From positions 1 to 13,376 of the forward strand of contig JANYDV010000257.1 of the NCBI GenBank assembly GCA_025363505.1: DNA of 13,376 bases. Reading direction: 5' to 3'. The notes under the pieces were generated by a model that was given only the letters and a program-made list of their open reading frames with translations, was not told where the DNA came from and did not search any database. The first letter of the stretch is position 1; each line of letters begins with the position of its first letter. The DNA comes from Bacteroidota bacterium (GTDB taxonomy: Bacteria > Bacteroidota > Ignavibacteria > Palsa-1295). Position numbers and translations under genes: made by a program. Below, in pieces: positions 8,301 to 13,376 of the stretch.

Positions 8301-10180
8301 CCGGGCGTGTATCGATTGCTTATCACAACGGAGCGTTCCGCGGCACGGCGATGCTTCATGTTGATAGTGATGCGTACGCAATCGAAAGTCAACGAAACGG
8401 GCGTGAAAAAATTGTGCCGGTTCGTACAAATAAACTACAAATTGACATCGATAGTATACCATTCCTCTTAAACCTCGCAGACTATCCAAACCGCAAAGCT
8501 GACAGTATTCGCATCGCAAAAGAACCAATGAGCATCAGACTCGAAACTCATGACTTCCCTCTTGATCTTTTTAGTAATGTAATGCCTGTTATCACCGAAC
8601 TTCATGGGCTTGGTGATGTAAAAATTGTCGTCAAAGGCGGAGGAGCCGATTCGCTGAGTCTCAGTGGGGATGCCGCGATCAACAAAGGCTCGTTTATGCT
8701 ACCAACCACAAATATTCGGTATAATTTTGAGGGACCGATACAATTTAAAAATTCCGCGCTTACGTTCGAGCATGTACTTATAACGAATCAGCCTGGCGAT
8801 GACCCAGGAAGTTCAGCTCATGTAACAGGCGGATTTTATTTCAACGGATTTACCGTCGATCATTTTTCATTAACGATTGATGCAAACCGTTTGCTGGTGC
8901 TCAGCGATGCTTCTCGCGAAACAATGAAAGAAGTATATGGTCCGTTGGTCATTCAGACAGGACCACGACCATTGGTTTTTCATGGTACCTTCGAAGAACC
9001 ACATCTCGATGGTGACATTACCATCCCCCAAGCATCACTCACATTGCCACAAACCAATGCCGAAGCAGCCGCGATCGAAAATGATGGGATTATTTATGTC
9101 ATCTCAACACCAACAATTGAAGAACGTGATTCCTTGAGCATTCATCTTGATACCACTATAAAGATTGTCATTAAAGATGCTGAGGAAGAAGCATTTATTG
9201 CTGCAACAATAGTGCTACTTCCGACGACACCAACCCTCCGTGATTCTGTAAAGATTGGTCCATTACCCTCACCTCGGTTTACACGCCCAACTACTGAGCT
9301 TTCGTTTATGGATAAAATGCTTTACGACCTTGGCATTACTATCCCAGGTGATTTTTGGTTGAATATTAATTTCAACAGAGGCTACGGCTTATCGTTTGAA
9401 AAACTACGGGCTGAATTGCGGTCTAATGGTGCGATCAACTTCTCTCGAGACAAACAAGGCGGAAGTTATCCAACATACGGCTCGCTGCGTCTTACCGATC
9501 AGTCAAGTTATAGCCTCATTAAGGAGTTTACGCCGACCGGAACGATCGAATTTCAGGGAGCCCTTGACAACCCGACGCTTGATATTACTGCCGATTATGT
9601 CGGCACACATTTGGGCACTGATGTAAAAATACGACTTAGTATTCGTGGCACAAAGAATGATCCGCGCATCACCTTTGAAATATATAAAAAGAATTCACAG
9701 GGAGAGTTTGTTCAGGATATTCGCCCACAAGAAGATATTAAGAATGACGCATTGTTTTTTCTTGCAACAGGATCATTCCCGAATGACCCTCAAGCAGGAA
9801 GCGCACTAAAGAATGTCGGTAACGGCTATAGCTCTCAATTCCTCAATACAATTATCGGCAATGTACTTGCTTCGAGTACATTGAAAAGTACCATCCGCTC
9901 AGTGGGTCTTGAGTTTGGAGAGAACGCAAGTACAAAATTAAAACTTGCGGTAGGATATAAAGATATTATCATCCAAAGTGGCAGTACTTTTGGTGGTACG
10001 CTCGGCGGGAATTTGGATTACTCCGTTGACGTCCCACTTTCCACACTTTTTTCATTCAAAGAAGCGAAAAATTTGATCTTACGCGGCGAAGGTCATACCA
10101 ATATTAATAACAATACCTCTACATCACTTTCGCAACAGCCGTTTCTTGGAAGCTTCTTGTGGAGAATTCCGTTAAAATAA
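5366..10180 (+). CDS. tamB: TamB-like translocation and assembly module protein (DUF490, AsmA-like superfamily)
   Basis: 1,604 codons, GTG start at 5366; an in-frame stop lies at 5336-5338 and no ATG intervenes. The N-terminus is cytoplasmic, Pro- and Lys-rich, followed by a single membrane anchor (about 31-47) and the segment LTTLIAEQTNANVSIGSIGGNIFSGISLADVRL, typical of the AsmA/TamB N-terminus. A very long repetitive beta-rich body follows, as expected for a periplasm-spanning beta-taco groove. The last 330 or so residues match the TamB C-terminal domain: YGSLRLTDQSSYSL, GTIEFQGALDNPTLDI, DIRPQEDIKNDALFFLATG, VGLEFGENAS, and a final aromatic/hydrophobic strand ending FLWRIPLK. Family members help move phospholipids or outer-membrane proteins between the two membranes, often with an Omp85 partner. 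No Omp85/TamA gene lies beside it here. E. coli TamB is about 1,260 residues, so this one is long, as is common in the Bacteroidetes group. It is followed after 3 nt by a two-component pair. Confidence 0.93.
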   Translation: MAENEQTIAPQPTPAIIPTPKKGRFWRYVRRTIAVILLLLLILYGSLQTDYVRGIIISKLTTLIAEQTNANVSIGSIGGNIFSGISLADVRLRLKNDTTTIVFLKNVSVRYSLWQFVFRNQVVIHTIDLDKPAIHFVKALGDSLWNFEKLTKPTAPSAPSKPFSMLIDLEALSLSGGSFTAYDANDTTKERVLPRQIGTKKHYIRFGNLHLENLSLKLSGKYQDAERQFVNLEQMSFDEVNAPLRVHQLSLQASRDHLDVQVKNLALITDLTNIKLDVGMNPLVVLDGKPFDSLRTTPTHLKLIASNVSQQELAQFFPDLDFLGGLPLLEIEADGEFGKLDIKRGKLGFAQNSSISFNGELRNLHQPSKLYLDVTLQARNISDHTLHQYLPGLKLQDFRNFGTVNIPELKFKGPPDNFTAAFTIQTSNGNISGNGAIDFTKQEPIYSANLTTESINLAPILSDSLLRSNLNLQIIAQGKSFDLKKMNTEYEINGVKNSHIYALDISKMHLKGTIIDGVVAADQSAVVFSDGSKIDLEYASIDVITSTHPYEANVTATDAPIGKFIPQFPKGSSVNANATVTGTLSSLSSIEGSVHSVISGLTYKGEAIAPISFGMTLQRADSANGRADIVTSDIADLSLKGIYNVEVLGTAIGDRFVGLIHALDRNKPDSIISLFDTSSYIRSAFDCPDSLSCKYSIKLKDLRPIDHFIPGMGLLVKGTLSGTIEGCPAKMIDISMIGSLKHLYVGSTDSSTSIPTIVAKDLNLDIALTHLTTQGGDVLKAVRGHMNIITDSVVRISGLSMAKPKILTEFSSDKARYDFSASIENKTPIRFKGEGSVIGATKTFAIDSFRIAFAKGYEWFNEGPSSITISNNGLLRLDTLTIMKPDASIDPGNLHAQRFKLGLELHGDSIRYAYLHSTQIRVSELPKILSAFADVSGIRNMNGNLPKLDVDLSGTLSHPEIKSEFSLHGISYNSVTIDTGRVSIAYHNGAFRGTAMLHVDSDAYAIESQRNGREKIVPVRTNKLQIDIDSIPFLLNLADYPNRKADSIRIAKEPMSIRLETHDFPLDLFSNVMPVITELHGLGDVKIVVKGGGADSLSLSGDAAINKGSFMLPTTNIRYNFEGPIQFKNSALTFEHVLITNQPGDDPGSSAHVTGGFYFNGFTVDHFSLTIDANRLLVLSDASRETMKEVYGPLVIQTGPRPLVFHGTFEEPHLDGDITIPQASLTLPQTNAEAAAIENDGIIYVISTPTIEERDSLSIHLDTTIKIVIKDAEEEAFIAATIVLLPTTPTLRDSVKIGPLPSPRFTRPTTELSFMDKMLYDLGITIPGDFWLNINFNRGYGLSFEKLRAELRSNGAINFSRDKQGGSYPTYGSLRLTDQSSYSLIKEFTPTGTIEFQGALDNPTLDITADYVGTHLGTDVKIRLSIRGTKNDPRITFEIYKKNSQGEFVQDIRPQEDIKNDALFFLATGSFPNDPQAGSALKNVGNGYSSQFLNTIIGNVLASSTLKSTIRSVGLEFGENASTKLKLAVGYKDIIIQSGSTFGGTLGGNLDYSVDVPLSTLFSFKEAKNLILRGEGHTNINNNTSTSLSQQPFLGSFLWRIPLK

Positions 10181-10183
10181 ATT

Positions 10184-10879
10184 ATGCATAGTATTTTGAT
10201 CGTTGAGGACGAACCGAAAGTTGCGAGTTTCATCCAACGTGGTCTTTCAGCAGAAGGCTTCAAGAGTGATGTTGCTCAAAATGGCAACATCGCATTGCAA
10301 CTTGCATCGGAACACGAGTATGATGTTATCACCGTCGATCTGATGCTTCCGGGCATTGATGGCTACAAGGTTATTGAGCAATTGCGTCAGCAAAACAATA
10401 ACGCCGGCATTCTTATTCTCTCTGCTCGCGATACGCTCGAAGATAAGTTACAAGGCTTTAAGATTGGTTCTGATGACTATCTTGCAAAACCATTTGCTTT
10501 CGAAGAATTGGTTGCACGAGTGAATGCTCTACTCCGACGACGTGAAGGTGTCGCCCCGACACAAACAGAACTCCACTATGCTGATGTGGAATTAAATCTT
10601 GCTCAACGCACCGTCACACGCAACGACCGTGAGATCGAACTCACCAACACTGAGTTTCGATTGCTTGAATATTTGATTCGTCATGCCGAGAAACCATGCT
10701 CACGAACAATGATCGCTGCAAATGTATGGAATGAGCATTTTGATCGTGAAACGAATATTGTTGATGTCTATATGATGTATCTCCGAAAAAAAATTGATAC
10801 TGTTGACGCTGTGCCACTGATACAAACGGTTAGAGGCGTAGGGTATATTCTGCGTTCACACGATCGTAGTCTGATGTAA
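10184..10879 (+). CDS. OmpR/PhoB-family response regulator
   Basis: 231 codons, ATG at 10184, three bases after the tamB stop. The receiver domain (about 1-115) has the acidic pair in IVEDE (E8, D9), phospho-acceptor D52 in TVDLMLPG, S80 in LILSARD, and K102 in LAKPF, so it should be fully phosphorylatable. A winged-helix DNA-binding domain follows (about 128-228): ELTNTEFRLLEYLIRHAEKPCSR, then the recognition-helix region ETNIVDVYMMYLRKKID and the wing VRGVGYIL. It is closest in style to the CusR/MprA/QseB branch of the family. It acts in the cytoplasm as a transcription factor phosphorylated by the kinase encoded next. The target genes are not visible. The tight spacing implies co-transcription with tamB and the kinase. 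Confidence 0.95.
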   Translation: MHSILIVEDEPKVASFIQRGLSAEGFKSDVAQNGNIALQLASEHEYDVITVDLMLPGIDGYKVIEQLRQQNNNAGILILSARDTLEDKLQGFKIGSDDYLAKPFAFEELVARVNALLRRREGVAPTQTELHYADVELNLAQRTVTRNDREIELTNTEFRLLEYLIRHAEKPCSRTMIAANVWNEHFDRETNIVDVYMMYLRKKIDTVDAVPLIQTVRGVGYILRSHDRSLM

Positions 10880-10882
10880 TAG

Positions 10883-12271
10883 ATGTCCGCAGCGAAAGTC
10901 ATTGGATTTCGTGTTCGTACTGCACTCTATATTGCAGTGACATTTTCTTTCCTCTTAAGTGTATATTTTATTATTAGTTTTTTTTCAGTTAAGGATGCCT
11001 TGACAACTCGTAATGATGAAGAGGTATATTCACAATTAGAGTCGGTGTTATCTCGTCTTACGGTTCGATCAGACAACGGCGATTTCCAAAGTCTTGCCAA
11101 AGAATACTCAACAACAGGCGAAGCACCGATGGGGCTAGGACTTATCAGAAGTGATAAACCATCGTTACACTATCAAACATTTGGACCTCAGCACTCCCGC
11201 CAGTTGCTTGACTCTCATGCCTTCAACCCCGCGCAACTCCCACTGGATATTCATGTTGGGAATGAGACCTATCGTATCTTCTCGCGAAGCAAAGGTGTGT
11301 TCACTATTTTTGCTTCGATCAGCACATTAACATTTCAGGAAGTAACTGAGGCAATGGTCAGTCGTTATTTGATCTTGCTGGCTACCGGAGCATTCGTTTC
11401 GTTTCTCGTGGGTCTTTTTACAGCTGACCGTGCACTAAAACCATTGCTACTTCTCATCGCTTCGGCACAACGCATTAAAGAGCAACAAGGCGAAGCTCCG
11501 TCATTACTTCCGACGCACACTCGTACAATCGAAATCAATAAGCTGGCGATTGTCATTAATGAAATTTTGCAAGAACGAGATCGCAACATTGCCGCACTCA
11601 AAGATTTTACTGCCGATGCCGCACATGAGCTCCGAACACCTCTAACAATTTTGAAAGGCGAATTGGAAGTTGATCTCAGAACAAAATTGCTTCATGATAA
11701 TGATCGCGTCTCGCTCGAAAGCAATCTTGAAGAAGTCCAACGACTGATTCATATCGTCGAAGACCTCCTTTTTCTTGCTCGATCAGAACAACCAACTTAT
11801 TCGGAGTCTCAAGAATTTGTTTCTTGGTCACTCGATCAACTTGTGGTTGATTCTTGCAATCGTCTAAAACCGGTTATTGAATCGAAGCAAATAACTCTTA
11901 CCAACAAGTGCAACACAAACACCCATCTCATCCTACCAAGACTCAACATCGAGCGTATCATTTACAATATTCTCCTAAATGCCACCCAATACACACCACA
12001 TTTAGGCGAAATCATGATTGATTCAGAACAAACGACTGACAGAACAGTAGAAATTATTATCTCCGATACGGGAATCGGTATTTCGCCTGAGGACTTGCCA
12101 TTTATCTTTGATAGATTTTGGCGAGCTGATAAATCTCGAAGCCGTCATGCGGGTGGAACAGGCTTGGGACTAACCATTGCCAACACACTTGCCCACCAGT
12201 ATGGGATTAAATTGATCTGCGAAAGCAAGAGCGGAAGTGGCACAACCATGAGATGCATTTTTCCTCTTTAA
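10883..12271 (+). CDS. Sensor histidine kinase, HAMP type, partner of the upstream regulator
   Basis: 462 codons, ATG at 10883, three bases after the regulator stop. Two membrane helices (about 12-34 and 162-182) bracket a periplasmic sensor domain of about 125 residues that matches no named sensor fold I recognise. A HAMP linker (about 183-235) follows. The dimerisation domain has the phospho-acceptor H248 in DAAHELRTPLT. The ATPase domain shows the N box (N362 and N366 in NILLNATQY), G1 box D395-TGIGI, F box FIFDRFWRADKS and G2 box GGTGLGL (424-430). All catalytic motifs are intact, so this should be an active kinase of the CusS/BaeS-like class. It senses an envelope signal and phosphorylates the adjacent regulator. 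The ligand is unknown; its place after tamB suggests envelope or outer-membrane status. Confidence 0.95.
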   Translation: MSAAKVIGFRVRTALYIAVTFSFLLSVYFIISFFSVKDALTTRNDEEVYSQLESVLSRLTVRSDNGDFQSLAKEYSTTGEAPMGLGLIRSDKPSLHYQTFGPQHSRQLLDSHAFNPAQLPLDIHVGNETYRIFSRSKGVFTIFASISTLTFQEVTEAMVSRYLILLATGAFVSFLVGLFTADRALKPLLLLIASAQRIKEQQGEAPSLLPTHTRTIEINKLAIVINEILQERDRNIAALKDFTADAAHELRTPLTILKGELEVDLRTKLLHDNDRVSLESNLEEVQRLIHIVEDLLFLARSEQPTYSESQEFVSWSLDQLVVDSCNRLKPVIESKQITLTNKCNTNTHLILPRLNIERIIYNILLNATQYTPHLGEIMIDSEQTTDRTVEIIISDTGIGISPEDLPFIFDRFWRADKSRSRHAGGTGLGLTIANTLAHQYGIKLICESKSGSGTTMRCIFPL

Positions 12272-12293
12272 ACAACAACTGCGTTTTGCGGAA

Positions 12294-12333
12294 CTAAGGA
12301 AGCCAGAAAAGAAGTTTTGAGGCGCTTCCTTAG
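12294..12333 (+). repeat. Inverted repeat that includes the 5' end of the tRNA gene
   Basis: CTAAGGAAGC at 12294-12303 is the exact reverse complement of GCTTCCTTAG at 12324-12333, which is the complete 5' acceptor strand of the tRNA plus U8, A9 and the first D-stem base. The 20-nt loop lies between the kinase gene and the tRNA. In a read-through transcript this hairpin would compete with the mature acceptor stem. No U-run follows, so it is not a standard terminator. Confidence 0.7.
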
Positions 12334-12396
12334 CTCAGTTGGTAGAGCAAATGACTCTTAATCATTGGGTCGGGGGTTCGAGTCCCCCAGGGAGCA
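12324..12396 (+). tRNA. tRNA-Lys (anticodon CTT)
   Basis: A 73-nt cloverleaf is complete. The acceptor GCTTCCT (12324-12330) pairs with AGGGAGC (12389-12395) with one G-T wobble, and the discriminator base is A at 12396. The D stem is GCTC/GAGC with loop AGTTGGTA. The anticodon stem is AATGA/TCATT around loop CTCTTAA, giving anticodon CTT at 12357-12359 for AAG lysine codons. The T arm is GGGGG-TTCGAGT-CCCCC with a five-base variable region. The 3' CCA is not encoded (CAC follows), so it must be added after transcription. It lies 52 nt after the kinase stop on the same strand. Confidence 0.95.
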
Positions 12397-12518
12397 CACT
12401 TTCTAATGATGTGCGGTTGTCTAAGAACGACTTTCATCACAACTATTAGTGACCTGCGTGACTCGCCACGAATAGCTGTAATTTATTAGTAAATAGTTAA
12501 TTAAGGGGATTCTATATC

Positions 12519-12632
12519 ATGCAGGAACCCCAAGTCCTTAAACTCTCAGGAAAATCACGCATCTATTCAACTATTGAATCCTTCTGTGTGAACCCATCCA
12601 AATACCCAATAGTCCACCAGAATTTCAAGTAG
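12519..12632 (+). CDS. Possible small ORF, 37 codons, unknown
   Basis: ATG at 12519 to TAG at 12630-12632. It encodes a basic, soluble-looking peptide (begins MQEPQVLKLSGKSRIYST, ends HQNFK) with no signal peptide or membrane segment and no recognised family. An AAGGGG at 12503-12508 lies 10 nt upstream of the ATG, a plausible Shine-Dalgarno in a region where neighbouring genes lack one. The same GGGG can also pair with CCCC at 12528-12531, and an ORF this short arises often by chance. It may be a relic or nothing. Confidence 0.2.
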   Translation: MQEPQVLKLSGKSRIYSTIESFCVNPSKYPIVHQNFK

Positions 12633-12661
12633 GTTTTGGGCTCATTTTGGAATAGTCCACC
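12608..12661 (+). repeat. Direct repeat of 11 bp, two copies 43 bp apart
   Basis: AATAGTCCACC occurs at 12608-12618 and 12651-12661. There are only two copies, so this is not an array. They could be a protein-binding pair, a small duplication, or the remains of a mobile element end. No function can be assigned. Confidence 0.5.
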
Positions 12662-12753
12662 CATTGCTATTTTAGACACTTCTTTAAACAAAAGTTTACA
12701 CCTGCTCTATCCCTTCTTCTGATCTATTTTCAATAAAACCATTTGAAGTCTGC

Positions 12754-12780
12754 TTGATGTACCTGACCATGACTTATAAT
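12754..12780 (+). promoter_or_regulatory. Candidate sigma-70-like promoter of the secreted-protein gene
   Basis: A perfect TATAAT stands at 12775-12780, with TTGATG at 12754-12759 as the -35; the 15-bp spacer is shorter than the usual 17. A start near 12787 would give a leader of about 54 nt to the ATG at 12841 but only 12 nt to the ATG at 12799, which favours the later start codon. The expected Bacteroidetes element TAnnTTTG is not matched. Confidence 0.45.
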
Positions 12781-12840
12781 TTATTTGGCCTAAAAATTAT
12801 GCAAAAATTTTGTAACCATATCGTTGTTCGCGTGTCTTTT

Positions 12841-13376
12841 ATGAATATGCGGATTTTCGCTATCATAAGCATTCTTTGTGTTTTCTCGTCAGTTGCCCTT
12901 GCGCAAGCTGCAGATCCGAGTGTAATTGACCTTAGCGGCAAGATGGATACGATTGCAAGGGAAGATCTAATTTTGAGTAATAAAGTAACAAATGTTCTGA
13001 ATGTCGGGCATAAAAACCCAGATAAATGGGAAGATTTTGAACTCTTACGTTATTGTGATGGAAAAAATAATTGCTCATTCTTACGCTATGGAGGACGAAG
13101 TTTGATCTTTGACACAAGCAATATGCCTCACATAACCTGTTTGATATTAGAAGGATATGCAGATTATGATGGAGATGGAGTTGGTGACGTGATTGATGAA
13201 GGATACTTTTGGCATAAAGGAATAAAAGAGTATCCATATTTTGAAGATACGAGCTATGCTACTTTTCAGCATGAGAAATTTGCACGAGGAAAAATCTGTG
13301 GAGTGACAGATTATAACAATGATGGAAATTCTGATGTGCTAATGTTATCAGTTGGTTTACAAAATGTTTTTCAACT
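12841..13376 (+). CDS. Secreted protein with FG-GAP/VCBS-like calcium loops, partial at the window edge
   Basis: 178 codons are visible from ATG at 12841, running off the right edge. The frame is also open from ATG at 12799 (14 more residues) and has another ATG at 12847; 12841 gives a compact signal peptide, MNMRIFAIISILCVFSSVAL, with likely cleavage after AQA at 21-23. The mature part holds two acidic loops about 49 residues apart: DYDGDGVGDV (D108, D110, D112, D116) and DYNNDGNSDV (D157, D161, D165), each followed or preceded by hydrophobic strands. This is the pattern of FG-GAP/VCBS repeats that bind calcium in beta-propellers of extracellular proteins. Two Cys-containing segments (YCDGKNNCSF, HITC) may form disulfides. 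The role and total length are unknown. A surface or adhesion role and secretion by a type IX system with a C-terminal signal are guesses, since the C-terminus is not seen. Confidence 0.8.
   Translation, partial: MNMRIFAIISILCVFSSVALAQAADPSVIDLSGKMDTIAREDLILSNKVTNVLNVGHKNPDKWEDFELLRYCDGKNNCSFLRYGGRSLIFDTSNMPHITCLILEGYADYDGDGVGDVIDEGYFWHKGIKEYPYFEDTSYATFQHEKFARGKICGVTDYNNDGNSDVLMLSVGLQNVFQ

Larger units (their letters stand above)
12397..12798. other. Largely non-coding stretch after the tRNA
   Basis: About 400 bp with no convincing gene. It contains a weak two-part hairpin just after the tRNA (TGATG/CATCA around GTTGT/ACGAC, about 12407-12440, no U-run), a 37-codon ORF of doubtful reality, an 11-bp direct repeat, an imperfect inverted pair GTGTGAAC (12586-12593) and GTTTACAC (12694-12701), and the promoter of the last gene. 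I found no second copy of the tRNA 3' end and no integrase, so there is no positive sign of an integrated element. Confidence 0.6.

Noticed and set aside
12324..12396. tRNA used as an integration site for a genomic island
   Set aside because: No duplicate of the tRNA 3' end, no integrase and no phage gene are visible up to the window edge.
12586..12701. Terminal inverted repeats of a short mobile element (GTGTGAAC and GTTTACAC)
   Set aside because: Eight bases with one mismatch over 116 bp is within chance, and I see neither a target duplication nor a transposase.
12932..13237. Open frame of 101 codons on the minus strand, rich in Leu and His
   Set aside because: It is antisense to the secreted-protein gene, which has a signal peptide and calcium-loop motifs; nothing supports the opposite frame.
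1..13376. CRISPR array, toxin-antitoxin pair or anti-phage operon
   Set aside because: No regularly spaced repeats and no nuclease, helicase or toxin family was found; the genes are mostly housekeeping, envelope and signalling.

Overview
The window (about 43% G+C by eye) looks like chromosome from a Gram-negative, outer-membrane-bearing member of the Fibrobacteres-Chlorobi-Bacteroidetes group, possibly a Kapabacteria- or Ignavibacteria-like lineage. The evidence is a very long TamB protein, a secreted FG-GAP-like protein, starts without Shine-Dalgarno sequences, and a tRNA without an encoded CCA. The lineage is inferred; no marker here fixes it.

Layout. Positions 1-5230 are transcribed leftward. 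From right to left they hold a TrmH/SpoU-type 2'-O-ribose RNA methyltransferase (4628-5230), a three-helix von Willebrand A protein (2320-4578, TTG start), a small exported barrel-like protein overlapping it by 4 nt (1604-2323), a 5' regulatory RNA (1452-1558), and the 3' half of a cobalamin-dependent methionine synthase (1-1444, running off the left edge). A 135-bp divergent spacer with a perfect 14-bp palindrome separates this block from a rightward block: tamB (5366-10180, GTG start), an OmpR/PhoB-type response regulator (10184-10879) and its histidine kinase (10883-12271). These three genes have 3-nt gaps and form a clear operon. A tRNA-Lys(CTT) follows (12324-12396), then about 400 bp with only a doubtful 37-codon ORF and a short direct repeat. 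The window ends in the 5' part of a secreted protein with DxDxDG calcium-type loops.

How the parts work together. The clearest regulatory system is ahead of methionine synthase. I read an H-type pseudoknot with the SAM-II riboswitch signature (UUUGACCG, UUGCAGCCAC, GCUAAA), followed by an intrinsic terminator ending 8 nt before the metH start codon. A competing antiterminator can be drawn that uses the 3' end of the aptamer. This predicts SAM-dependent transcription attenuation. The gene it controls carries only the cap, cobalamin-binding and AdoMet reactivation domains, so the homocysteine- and folate-binding half must be encoded elsewhere (split MetH). On the right, the TamB-two-component operon suggests a link between envelope assembly and a sensor kinase, but no target genes can be read from the sequence.
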